A DNA stretch of 64,000 nt from Symbiodinium kawagutii (Eukaryota > Sar > Dinophyceae > Suessiales > Symbiodiniaceae), in contig VSDK01024297.1 of the NCBI GenBank assembly GCA_009767595.1, positions 810,043-874,042 on the forward strand. Reading direction: 5' to 3'. Position 1 is the first letter of the stretch. Each line of letters opens with the position of its first letter. Of this stretch, positions 54,395 to 64,000 are shown in pieces. A program made the position numbers and the translations under genes. Under the pieces are notes generated by a model that worked only from the letters and a program-made list of their open reading frames with translations, searched no databases and was not told where the DNA came from.

Positions 54395-54894
54395 GCTCGG
54401 CAGCTGGTGCTGGCGAGCGGAAGGGGTCACAGCGCCTAACCATCCATTGATTAAGTTATAGGATTTTTAGTTATGGTGATTATTAGGATGATAACTACCA
54501 TCTGATAAATCTTTAATTAGTAGTTCTAGTGATTTTTAGGGAATATGATGCGGTTAGGGCATATTAATAGCCCCTAATCTCCATTGATCTAGAATCTCTA
54601 GTGATGATTGCTAGGGAATATAATATTGAAGGCCAGTTGCTGTACCATATAATTGGTTTTAGAATTGTTCATGGAATCGGTTAGGGGATTGTAGCAACAC
54701 AGAACCATAGCTATGGTTTTAGATTAGGTGATTATCATCGTTACGGTGTAATTAAGCCATAGAGCTGGGGATAACTAAAAAGTATAGGGCAAAAACAAAT
54801 AAAGGGCATATAATGCTAATAGCTAGTAAGCCCCCAACAAGTATAGCTGGTTGGTGATTTCAAACTGAGCTGGGACGGTGCCAGGGATAGAAGT

Positions 54895-55008
54895 CCGCGT
54901 GGTGATTTCAATCATTTTTACTTTCCCTAGAAATTATTCACAAATGGTTGGTTGACGGTTGACAAAACAAGTTTTTCATAGGCGTGGTTCAACCACCAAC
55001 CAGATAGG
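54895..55008 (+). mobile_element. Short inverted-repeat element, family C
   Basis: GTGGTGATTTCAATCATTTT, TACTTTCCCTAG, ACAAATGGTTGGTTGACGG, then GGCGTGGTTCAACCACCAACCAG. An upstream CTGGTTGGTGATTTCAAAC at 54849 may be an older end. Confidence 0.65.
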
Positions 55009-55229
55009 CAATATACCAATCATGTGGCGAGCCGGGTACGAAGAATCCCAACTTTCTGGATCGCCATCCCAACACATGGACTGGTATGGGAACAGCGGTA
55101 CGGGGCATCGACGAGGACCATATGAGATTAACCCAACTTGGCAGGCGTAATAGGTAGCAACAGCTCAGATAGATGATTGCAACCAGAGGATATTATTTGG
55201 TACTTATCAGGTCCTGGGGTACATGATGA

Positions 55230-55665
55230 ACTCATCCAGATGGAACAACACCCAGGGTGTTTGATGCAGGCGGTATTGTCGTCGGCTCTGCAGAGCCGCA
55301 GATCCTGAGAGCACATCTTCCCTTATATTGGAGCCCTCAGGAATTGGGACGGTCATCGCTGATGCGACTGTCATCCCTGACCGAAGCAGCCGCCCGACGG
55401 CTCGCAGGTGAAAATGGGGGTGGTGACGCCCCGCGCCAGTCGAGCCCTCTGACAACAGACTTCGATACCCATCACGAGCAGGAGAATGAAGCTGACCACA
55501 GTGGTCATGGGCAACCTGGACATAGACCAGGAGCACTTCATGGGCGACCACCAGCTGCTGGATTTCCAGCCGTCAACAGCTGTGACGGTCGACTTCGCCA
55601 GCGGCATGCCACTTGAGCGCCCAGGGTATACCCAGTCGGGGTATACCCCTTGGTTGTCCCTATAG
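55230..55665 (+). other. Unrecognised coding-like island in intron 13
   Basis: Two overlapping + frames are open: MFDAGGIVVGSAEPQILRAH onward (55257-55616), and from 55484 MKLTTVVMGNLDIDQEHFMG, DHQLLDFQPSTAVTVDFASG to a stop near 55665. The second looks protein-like. The reverse strand is open too. No family or splice link found. Confidence 0.2.
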
Positions 55666-55728
55666 TCAACCAATGTTAACCATTTATCAACCATCATCAT
55701 GGGCACCCATGACCCATCATTGCTCCAG

Positions 55729-55767
55729 GCCGCAACCGGGAACTCGAGCTGAAGCACGGCCGTATTT
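55729..55767 (+). CDS. LHC polyprotein exon 14: unit 2, helix B start
   Basis: A 39-nt exon after TTGCTCCAG. GC completes Cys, then RNRELELKHGRI plus T, GC donor (GCATCTCGG). ELELKHGR is the helix B signature. A GT at 55762 is an alternative donor, but only the GC end joins the microexon at 58184 to give RICMVATIG, matching RICMFATIG of unit 1. Confidence 0.83.
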
Positions 55768-56194
55768 GCATCTCGGTGGAACGGTGCTGCGACGATGTGG
55801 CCGGGTAAGCCTAGGCCTGAGAAGCGGCATCAACTGCTTGCCTTATGGCAAGTCTAATACTGGTTGGTGGTTTCCAACAATAATGGTTAATAGGGTTTAT
55901 CACGGTTTATCAACATAAATAATCGTTAATAATAGGGAGATAATAAGCAACAACTTATGGTTAAACAGCTACTTTGTATGGTACTCAATGTTTCTTGCGG
56001 ATACTAATCAAAAATAGTAGGGAATCTGATTGTTAATGATGCTTGGTGATGAGTAATGTTGTCTGACCAATCGTATACCCACCCCTCCCCTATTTTTTTT
56101 TTTGGGGGGGGGGGGTCAGCTTTGCAATTGTATACCTGAAATCTGGACTCTCCCCACGACCCTCCCCACGACTCTCCCCACGACTCTCCCCGAA

Positions 56195-56305
56195 GACTTC
56201 TTTCTTTTCTTTTCTTTTCTTTTCTCTTTTCTTTTTTTCTTTCCCTTTTCTTTTCTTTTCTTTTCTTTTCTTTTCTTTTCTTTTCTTTCCTTTTCTTCTT
56301 TCTTT
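56195..56305. repeat. CTTTT pyrimidine microsatellite
   Basis: Some twenty TTTTC/TTTCT units, all pyrimidine on the + strand, preceded by CTCCCCACGA triplications (56150-56190). Confidence 0.9.
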
Positions 56306-56310
56306 TAACG

Positions 56311-56830
56311 ACAATTCAAAAACAATAAGGAAGAAAAAAAGAAATGAGCCAGGGAAGTTGTTTTTTATTGCAGTTGCTAATTTCAATTTATAATTGCAAT
56401 GCAGGAGCTTGCAAGGGGGTACCCTTTGTGGACCTGTTTTTTGCAATTGCTTAAACGGATTTTAAAAAAGAAAAGAGCTGTTTTGAACAAGGTCAAATTA
56501 TTGAGTTTGTAAAGGTTTGGTTTGCTTATGCTTTTGAAAAGCATTCAATCATAATTAGAACGCATTTAAACACAATTCAAAAACAATAAGGAAGAAAAAA
56601 AGAAATGAGCCAGGGAAGTTGTTTTTTATTGCAGTTGCTAATTTCAATTTATAATTGCAATGCAGGAGCTTGCACGGGGGTACCCTTTGTGGACCTGTTT
56701 TTTGCAATTGTTCAAAGGATTTTAAAAAAGAAAACAGCTGTTTTGGACAAGGTCAGATTTTTGAGTTTTTAAAGGTTTGGTTTGCTCATTGAACAGAATC
56801 TAATCACAATTAGCAATTTTAGTACTGGTT
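56311..56830. repeat. Tandem duplication, 260-261 bp
   Basis: ACAATTCAAAAACAATAAGG begins copies at 56311 and 56572. Both continue through GAGCCAGGGAAGTTG, GGGGTACCCTTTGTGGACC and AAAGGTTTGGTTTGCT. The copies differ at few positions. Confidence 0.9.
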
Positions 56831-58183
56831 GTGAACTGGTTTTCTGGATCAATACTAAATTTAAATTGTCCCTTTTACAATTTAGTAAGGGGGAAATCTC
56901 AAAATTTGGGAATTTTCTTGAAATTATTTGTAGCTATTGCGAATGCTGTCCTATTATTGCAACTGCTCTGGGGCTAGTTGACATTCTGTAATTAAAAATC
57001 AATAAGGACTAATTTAAATGTAGTAAGGGCTAAAAAATCCAGATCTGGAAATTATTTGTAGCTATTGCAAGCGTTTTACTATTGGTCAGACAACATTATG
57101 CTGGCTGTTCGGAGCGGGGGATTTGGAGCCGTGGGTATCCCGTTCTGACCCTTGAAAGGGGGAGTGATTTGGAGTTCCCAGGAGTGGCCGTGGAATAAGC
57201 AAATGGTGGTATAGTAGACTGGCTCGTGGTTTTCATTTTTTTCCATACTAGACAGTTGGTTAAGTAATACTTTTTAGATGGCTTACAACCACAAAGCAGT
57301 AGACCATGGCTCGTATGTGTTCAGGATGGTTGAAAATGGCTAAAGATGGATAGATATGATTGTTGATTATTCATATTTTGAAAAAAATCGTTCAACGTGG
57401 CGAGTAATGTCAGTATCCAATCCAAAAGAATGATAATGACTGTTAGTGCTTCATGATTTGTAATAGCCAAGAATGGCTGAGACTGTATTCAGAAGCATGG
57501 TAGTCCTCAATTAGCAACAGTTCATTCATTGCTGCTGTTTTCCTGCTTAGCCGCTTAGCCTCGAGATTTATTATGATCATGGGAGTACCCGGAAGCAAGC
57601 ACTGCATAAGTTGGCAAAAAGGCTACTTCGCACCGCTCAGTGTGATTGGACGTTGGTCGGTTGTCGTTTGTCATTGATTATCATCTCCTATATTTGACCG
57701 CTGTGAATCGGCACTAATATCAACCATTCTTAATCGGTAGTCAACCATCATGAAGCATTAATGATTCATTATCAGCCATTATTGATCGCTCACTTGGGTG
57801 TTGCTAAGTTCTTTCAGCAAGTCGACCATCATTCGCCCTGAATAAGTAGCACTATTGAATACTAATCAAGAATACTAATGAAAGTACAATTGTTATCAAC
57901 TAATCCATGATTCATGAATATACCATTGTTATCCCCTGATTCATTAGTATACTTGGATGTGCACACCCAGTCAGGAACTGGTAACATTCACCATGGTTGG
58001 AGGGGTTTCAAGCTACTTAATGGGGCTTGCAACGCTGGTGAACTAACCCGGCTGCACATCCAAGTTGGAGTTTTCAACACTACAACTATAGAGAGTTCCA
58101 ACTTAAACCTGCTGGGGGCCCACTTTGTAATCGAAAGTGCTGGGGCCTCCATGGCTGTCCATTGGTGTCCCCGGCGCCTAAAG

Positions 58184-58201
58184 GCATGGTTGCAACCATC
58201 G
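58184..58201 (+). CDS. LHC polyprotein exon 15: 18-nt microexon, unit 2 helix B
   Basis: GC completes Cys from exon 14, then ATG GTT GCA ACC ATC and G, that is MVATI plus the first base of Gly. AAAG precedes it and a GC donor follows. It supplies exactly the residues missing between KHGRIC and GMIVPDLFG, matching MFATIG in unit 1, with correct phase on both sides. It is very short, so the assignment rests on phase and homology together. Confidence 0.7.
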
Positions 58202-60091
58202 GCTGCTTGGCTGTAGGTCCCAAGCCGCATGGGTGTAAGCAACAAGAATCAAAGGGTGTTGGTTCAGTACGGGTGGTTCATGATGCTTCCTGGTGGTTTA
58301 GCATGGTAAACGGTGTTGAATGTTCATAGATGGTGTTGAATGTTGGTTACACTCAAACAAACTAACTTGGTTGCATGGTCAATCCATCATTTGTGGCTGG
58401 CTTACCTATTAAAACTGGTGAGCGATGCTTCCACATTAGTTTGCCGGTGTTATATCATTTATTGTCGGTATAGCAATACGTTTTGATTGTTATGTTTGGC
58501 TACATCTTGCTATTTTGTTGTTGCTGGTAGAGCCATATTGTTGGTATTAACCAAGCCAGGAACAAAGCAACAATGATAAATTTGTTTGATTTAACATCAC
58601 CAATAATCACAGGGACACAAACTATAGCCAACATCCATACCAACTGCGGCTGGCAGCAATCCCCTCATAACCAAAAATAAGCCACAATAACAGAACCTAC
58701 TTTAATCGACTATCAACAACTGCAATGAAGTATGATCATCTATAGAAAACATTTAAATCACCTAGAGTCACTATGATCAAAGACAACAAAAGGCATATAC
58801 CAAGCACAAGCATTAGGATGCTTGACTCATGTGGTGATCTGATCACTGACTTGCTGTATGGTGTTGTGAATGTCCCCAGAAAACGTTGGGATATGACCCC
58901 CGGCTTGCTGGAGGATTGGAATGCTTGGTTCATGATGGGTTTGTCCGTAGCCATGGTGGTACCAACTGACCAACCAAGTTCATAGTCATTACCAATAGGG
59001 GAACTAGCCAGCTATAGGCATACACCATTTTTGGACGAACCCTTTTGGTTGATGATGCTTGGTGCTGATTAGTGCTGGTTTCTGATGGGGACCTATCATG
59101 CTCAGTACTGCTTCATAGCTCATGTTGACAATTTGAACCAGGTGAATCATTTGTCCACAAGCTATCATGCTGATTTGTAATGGTTCACGACCCATTTTCA
59201 TGACTATGTCAATCATAGATTTTTTCAATGCGTGTTGCATTGCGAAATATGATCGGTGAAAAGCTTCTTACCATTTAGGTGGTAAACGAACATTAACAAT
59301 CATTGAGGATGTTGATCGTCGTCGATGGTCGATCAATTCTAGCATAAAGCTGAAGTTGAAGGCTACCCAAAAGAAATAAAACCATTCCTTGCAAGAGTTG
59401 CTTCATTTCCTCGATGGAGACTTGATTTCCTTCTACCAGGTTTCAGCGTTCAATTCTTAGGTATCCTTAATTTTATGATCCAGTACCAACAATTCTGCTG
59501 GATTATGTCTGACTGGCGCAAGTCAACTCACAACTAGTTCTCCAAGGACTTTGCTGGTTGCTGAAATCACCACTATTTGAACCGTTTTCCTGTTCTTATA
59601 ACTACCATATAGACGCCCTTTCCGTTCCAATTTGCTTGGCAAACTGGAACAAGTGAATCTAATGACAAGGTATTGATTTTGCAGGGTGTGCATCTTCCAC
59701 TGAGCCATTGGATTATGGCATCCGGAGATGGCATCATACCATTTTTGGAATGACCAAGGCTGCATGTACAGAACTTCATCCAATAATCATAAACAAATCC
59801 TATATTTCTATGACTACCATGCACCTTTTCTTGAGATTTTGTTTCACTTAGTATTGTTAGAGTTCGTTATGCTACCAATTCTCTAGCGCTAGGTCTCTAT
59901 CGACCATCGTTTATTCACTGCAATAGTCCGGCACAACCGGTTTTTGTCTCTGTACCATTAACAACAACGAATGATTTGTTTGCTCTTTCTTTCTTACTAT
60001 GATCTTCACCATACATCACAATTCCTTGCAAGATTCTTTCGTGTTAATGGGTCTTGCCACAGCTAAATTGCACAATGGCTGCAGCGCTGAG
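58202..60091 (+). other. LHC polyprotein intron 15
   Basis: GC donor. A short G/T-rich start (GGGTGGTTCATGATGCTTCC, GGTGTTGAATGTTCATAGATGG), then A/T-rich, weakly repetitive sequence. A copy of CATACACCATTTTTGGACGA (59023) also occurs at 10515 (TGCACCATTTTTGGACAA). It ends GCAGCGCTGAG, the same 11 bases as before exon 11. Confidence 0.55.
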
Positions 60092-60134
60092 GAATGATTG
60101 TGCCAGACCTCTTTGGTCGCTTCGGCGGATATTT
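60092..60134 (+). CDS. LHC polyprotein exon 16: unit 2, after helix B
   Basis: A 43-nt exon. GA completes Gly, then MIVPDLFGRFGGY and two bases of Leu, GT donor (GTCACC). It matches MVWPDIFGKFDGY of unit 1, but the intron follows GGYL rather than preceding it, so intron positions differ between units. Confidence 0.87.
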
Positions 60135-61143
60135 GTCACCTGGCTGTGTTTTTTTTCCCCAGTCATGGGGTTGGGGGCTGAAACTATCAACCAGGGTGTT
60201 GGCTAATATTTTTCGGGGCTGAAACCACCAACCAGTCTTTGTTTCTGCTAGTGTTGAAGTAACGAATGCTTAGCCACGGTACATCAGTGATATGCCGCAA
60301 GTCTATGACGTTGCTGAGCACCTGGCTGACGGCCCGGCATGTCCTTTCTTGTGCAAAGGAACTGTGTTGGGGTTGCATGGCTCCCCACTATGTCACCCAA
60401 ATGCTGGCTATAAAATTGGCTAGAAACGCTTACACCCAGGATGAAATCTAGTTGAGAAGCTTATCCTACTCCCACAACATGCACACGCCATGCTGGTTCC
60501 GCACTGCCATCACGATCGCCAAAGCTATATCCGGTTCACCCGTCCGCAGAGCAGCTGCTTGAACAAGCTGAACTTACCTCTTGTTTAAGCAGGTTTGGAC
60601 AAGGTAGTACGTATTAGTTAGTTGGCCATTATCAATCATATGTGTGTACATAATGCTTCTGTAGGTGTTTTTGGTGACACTCTTGACCAGTTGAGTGTTT
60701 GTAGCTACTGACCATTATTAATTTCATCAACTATCGTATGCTGACTGCACAGCCCTTCTCAATCACCATCATGCATTGAAGGTGGTTGTAGACACACTGT
60801 CGATGGTCATGATAGCACCAGCTCATAATGATTTATAAATTAATTATCAACTATCAATGAGAGATCCAGCTACTAATAACCCCCCCACCCTCGATGGTAT
60901 ATCATCAGCTACCTGAAAATCGGGGTGGGGGTTATTCACTGCTGCATTTCCGACCATTCATGAGCAGTATTGATCATTATCAACTCACTTGTTCACCCGG
61001 TTCAATCATGTTCAAGAGCGAAAATCAACGGCTTTGAACCATTTATCGGCCATGGGCCATCAACCATTAACCAACCACTACCCAGCCACTATTCACCAGC
61101 TGTTTATCAACCTTCGCAGCATCGAACTCCAGCGGCTTTTCAG
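60135..61143 (+). other. LHC polyprotein intron 16
   Basis: GT donor; family C-like ends near 60150-60235 (GGGGCTGAAACCACCAACCAG). A 60245-60600 stretch is unique without a recognised product. The last 100 bases are C/A-rich (CATCAACCATTAACC, AACCACTACCC). It ends CGGCTTTTCAG. Confidence 0.6.
60150..60235 (+). mobile_element. Family C element, rearranged
   Basis: TTTTCCCCAGTCATGGGGTTG, GGGGCTGAAACTATCAACCAG and, 50 bases later, GGGGCTGAAACCACCAACCAG: the right end occurs twice in a row, so the copy is partially duplicated. Confidence 0.5.
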
Positions 61144-61181
61144 GTCGCCATCCATGGACCTGAAGTTCACCGACATCCCAT
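61144..61181 (+). CDS. LHC polyprotein exon 17: unit 2, lumenal loop
   Basis: A 38-nt exon after GGCTTTTCAG. One base completes Leu, then SPSMDLKFTDIP plus T, GC donor (GCACTATCG). It matches SPSQNLKFSDVP of unit 1. The rest of the unit (GLAAxxKVPxEGW, middle helix, helix C) was not found before 64000. Confidence 0.83.
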
Positions 61182-62760
61182 GCACTATCGAGGCGCGATG
61201 GTGGACAGCCATGGTGATGGCCATCGATCAGGGTGCAATGGATGGCTGATAGTGGTGAACTTCAGGGTCAATCAACTATGCAAGTATAAGTTATCAACAT
61301 AAGCACCATCATTAACAGGCATCATGGCCATCACCAGTGTAAATAACTCGTATAAGTACGATCGTAATGTGACAATCAATTATGTAATTAACCATCATTA
61401 TCCCTGATTTATGAAGATGGCCATGATGCCTGATAATGAAAAATACGATAGTCATGGTTAGATTATGGTCGATGGATAAGCAAGTCTGCTTGGATCTTGA
61501 TCAATGGATAATGAACGATAGTTGCTTTTAGGGGTAAGGATGACTTAGATGATGCTTAATTAAGTGATGATGGATAATCCGTGGTTGGTTTGATGGTTAT
61601 ATGAGGTTTAGATGGTTAGTTCATGCTTAAATGATGGTTATATGAATCAGTGATAGGGTCATTTCATGTTGAGAATCCTTAGATGTTCATTGATCAAGTC
61701 ATGCTTGAGTTGACCTAATACGATGGGAATATGATGCTTAATGATTGCCGAGGACTGGTTTCATTACGTTGTAGTTTAAAAGAAGCGATATTACTGACGG
61801 TAGCTAGCCCAACAAAAGTTTGGGCTCTTTGACAGGCAGCAAGTCACTGTTGCTTGCTATGGGTTGGTTTGCAACTCTCCTGGCTTACAGTCACCAACCA
61901 CATGTTGTCATCGACTACCACTACCTCTCTTGACGATGCATAACAATGCCAGATGCACCCTGCGCAATACTGACAATGCGCGGTGTCGGGAAGCAGAAGT
62001 CCCTTGACCCACTGGACCCTACAAGAGGCCTCTGGATTTGTCCAAAGCAATTGAACCAATCAATTATTCCTAATTTGATTCTGAATGTCCTTCATCTTGC
62101 TGAAGCTCCCTCATGGGCAATCACCTGTCTTAGACGACTGCTGTTTTACCGCTTCATTCGGCGCAAAGTTTGCGGTTGTTTGTTGCCTCCCCTTCTCGTT
62201 TTGTTTGGAATTTATATTAGAAGATCAACATCAGCCTTTTTCTTCTGCCTAGCAATGCATCCGACATTTACACCCCAATCTTGCCTGGTTGCATAATGGA
62301 TAGGCACTGTTGTTGGAATTTTAGCCCCGTTGACTCATTAGACTTTCGGATCTACACTGTCTTGGACCGAACGGCGGTAGGTCACAGAATTCAAGTCCCT
62401 TAGCGGGGTCACCCGTCATTTCGATCCACTGTATTAGCTGCTCCAATGCTGTCAGGTCCCATTTTGTTTCCAGAGCCCATCATTGGTTTGCATGCCACTT
62501 GACGGAGCTGCATACCCGACTCAATGAAAGCTCAACCTTGCTCCTAGAACTTAGTGCTCTCCCCGACAATGTAGATCTAAAGCAGTTATCTTGCCGAATT
62601 GTGTCATGCAGAAAAGCTCGCTGAGGAGCATGACCCTTAAAATAGCACTGAGCAACACGCCAGGTAGCATTGGGTCATAGCAAAAGGGGCATGTCGATCA
62701 CCAACGCATCAAAACCACCACCACAACAACAACAAGAACAGCAACAACAAGAACAACAAG

Positions 62761-62797
<37 letters not shown>

Positions 62798-64000
62798 GAA
62801 ACGATGGCAGGAACCACTTATGAACCAAACATCATCACTACAACATCAATCACAATGTCGAGCAAAGCTGCTGTACGTGATGTCGAGTGAATCCCGAATC
62901 AGTAATTTCAATACTTAAGAGCTGCACTAGAAACTGCAAAATAGCGCGGGGACGTTGTGTTATGTGGAAATACGCCAGCAGCACGACAAAAGTATTTTTG
63001 TTGATGTTTTTTGGCCTCGTATCTGAGTGCATCCATAAGAGCCTGGAAGCATTTTTAGAACTCGAATTCAATCCCTGTGGATCCACGACCTAACTGGACA
63101 GGTCTTCAAACAAACGACCTATTGAGGTTTTGGGCGACCTATTGGGGAAATGTGCTGCCAGTGATGGCCCAAAGCATAGTCAGAATTCTTCTGGAACCTA
63201 AACATGTCAGCAGCGATCAAGATGAAAATATGTTTGAGAGGCAACTGAGAAAACATGGATCCGATCAGACCCGTGGACAATCCGTGGACAAGCCGTGGAA
63301 CGACCTATTGGGCCCGTGGAACGACCTATCCAGGCCGTGGACAACAACCCCTAAGAAAATAAGAATGACAACAAGTCACAGAGTAGGAATCGCAGAAAAT
63401 CCGCAAAGGTGTGCAATCTGGTACTTTATGGTATCATTTTACTGCAAATTTGCAACCCAACAATGAGAGTTTTGCGCCTAGTATGCCAATATCCTGGATA
63501 GGTCTTAATAGGTTCTTGCCAAAAGACCCATTCAGAATAGGTCTTTGGATTTTCAAGGTCAATGCTGTGCTGTTTTGGCTTTTGTTCCCTTTTCCCGAGT
63601 CTGTCGCTTTGTCTTCGGTCTTTCTCTTGCATGTTTGTGGTGTGCCTGCTTTCTTGTTCAACTGAACTGTGTCGTTTGTTTGGTCGGTGGATGTCTCTTC
63701 AATAGACCCGCATCGTCCATCATCTTTTGCCGGTAGGACTGCGCAATTGGTCCGTTTCGCTGGGGTTTGTGCAGGAACATGCTTTCTGATCTGTGGCAGC
63801 GGCTCTTTTCAGGGCTTTTTGGGTCAAATTCAGAAGTGTCGTCTCGACATCAGCTCCGGCAGCCCATCATCTCCACGCTTCTGCCTTTGTCTCGTCGGCT
63901 TACCCCACTTGCCCTGTGAAACTGCTGTGGCATCGTGCGGTGTAACCGGTGTGACTTTTTGTCTCCACAGTGGAGGACAGGGACCAGCCAACTCACAGGT
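61182..64000. other. Right end: probable intron, no recognised exon
   Basis: It begins as an intron (G/T-rich GATGGTGGACAGCCATGGTG). After 61800 the sequence is mostly non-repetitive with open frames on both strands, none recognised. A CAA-repeat tract (62717-62800) is included. A frame starting near 63780 (MLSDLWQRLFSGLFGS) is noted without function. The next light-harvesting exon must start in phase 1 with a G/C-rich island; none was identified. Confidence 0.4.
62717..62800. repeat. CAA/GAACAA repeat (polyglutamine-like frame)
   Basis: About 28 mostly CAA triplets with some GAA/CAG. One frame reads as Gln/Glu runs between MSITNASKPPP and KRWQEPL. It may be a simple repeat rather than coding; no gene model supports it. 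Confidence 0.7.

Larger units (their letters stand above)
54395..55728 (+). other. LHC polyprotein intron 13
   Basis: GC donor. A/T-rich TTAGTGATTTTTAGGG-like repeats (54440-54840), a family C element (54895-55008), a unique island 55040-55640 and a C/A-rich end (GTCAACCAATGTTAACC, TATCAACCATCATC). It ends TTGCTCCAG. Confidence 0.6.
55768..58183 (+). other. LHC polyprotein intron 14
   Basis: GC donor. It contains a G-run/CTTTT pyrimidine tract (56093-56300), a 260-bp tandem duplication (56311-56830) and mixed A/T-rich sequence. A 57914-58216 open frame ends inside the microexon in another frame and is not believed. It ends GGCGCCTAAAG. Confidence 0.55.
30271..61181 (+). other. Gene span: light-harvesting (LHC) polyprotein, 17 exons seen
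   Basis: Exons: 30271, 34253, 36579, 38111, 38849, 40648, 44059, 45056, 46776, 48913, 51906, 53177, 54359, 55729, 58184, 60092, 61144. Together they encode a plastid leader, a complete chlorophyll-binding LHC unit with three membrane helices, and the first half of a second unit separated by a linker (SPFNDGQGFFAQFDPS). Dinoflagellate peridinin-chlorophyll a/c proteins are commonly made as such polyproteins and cut in the plastid. Phases match at all 16 junctions. Donors are GT, GC or GA; acceptors are AG. The second unit presumably continues past 64000. Confidence 0.85.

Noticed and set aside
55762..55763. GT donor for LHC exon 14
   Set aside because: Using it gives KHGRMVATIG, two residues shorter than unit 1; the GC donor at 55768 restores KHGRICMVATIG.
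57914..58216. 100-codon open frame starting MNIPLLSPDS
   Set aside because: It reads through the microexon in the wrong frame and has no family features.
62340..62440. tRNA-like or rRNA-like fragment (GAATTCAAGTCCCTT)
   Set aside because: No cloverleaf could be drawn around the T-loop-like segment and no convincing rRNA alignment could be recalled.
1..64000. Spliced-leader sequence or gene
   Set aside because: No match to the expected 22-nt dinoflagellate leader was seen on scanning by eye, although an exhaustive search was not possible.

Overview
The window looks like nuclear DNA of a dinoflagellate, probably a symbiodiniacean or close relative. Four things support this. (1) A plastid light-harvesting (peridinin-chlorophyll type) polyprotein gene begins with a leader carrying the FVAP motif. 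(2) The genes are cut into very short exons, down to 18 nt. (3) Splice donors are a mixture of GT and GC with one GA, and acceptors are almost always AG followed by G. (4) There is a long LINE retrotransposon whose first protein carries a DNA cytosine methyltransferase. The exon models below were built by hand from the sequence: I joined short GC-rich islands only where reading phase and protein family agreed. The two host genes and the LINE all lie on the + strand.

Layout. 1659-26952: seven recognised exons and one tentative exon of a PDZ-domain protein, with one PDZ-like domain at each end and a charged helical linker between. Its largest intron (9690-24792) holds the 10.8 kb LINE (about 13917-24677), which has two intact overlapping ORFs: methyltransferase plus coiled coil, then AP-endonuclease, reverse transcriptase, zinc knuckle and RNase H. 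26953-30270: no recognised gene; two unexplained islands. 30271-61181: 17 exons of a light-harvesting polyprotein, consisting of a plastid leader, one complete three-helix LHC unit and the first half of a second unit that probably continues beyond the window. All junction phases fit, apart from a 4-nt surplus inside one exon (near 45104). 61182-64000: no recognised exon.

The rest is intron. Most introns start with G/T-rich repeats (GATGGTTGATGG-like) and end with the complementary C/A-rich repeats (CCATCATCAACC-like), so the two ends of one transcript intron could pair. The window also carries at least three families of short inverted-repeat elements, a 1.63 kb insertion with a 9-bp target duplication and inverted subterminal arrays, several tandem repeats and a 61-base assembly gap.

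Most interesting points: the methyltransferase-bearing LINE, the self-complementary introns, and the LHC polyprotein gene whose tandem units differ in intron positions.
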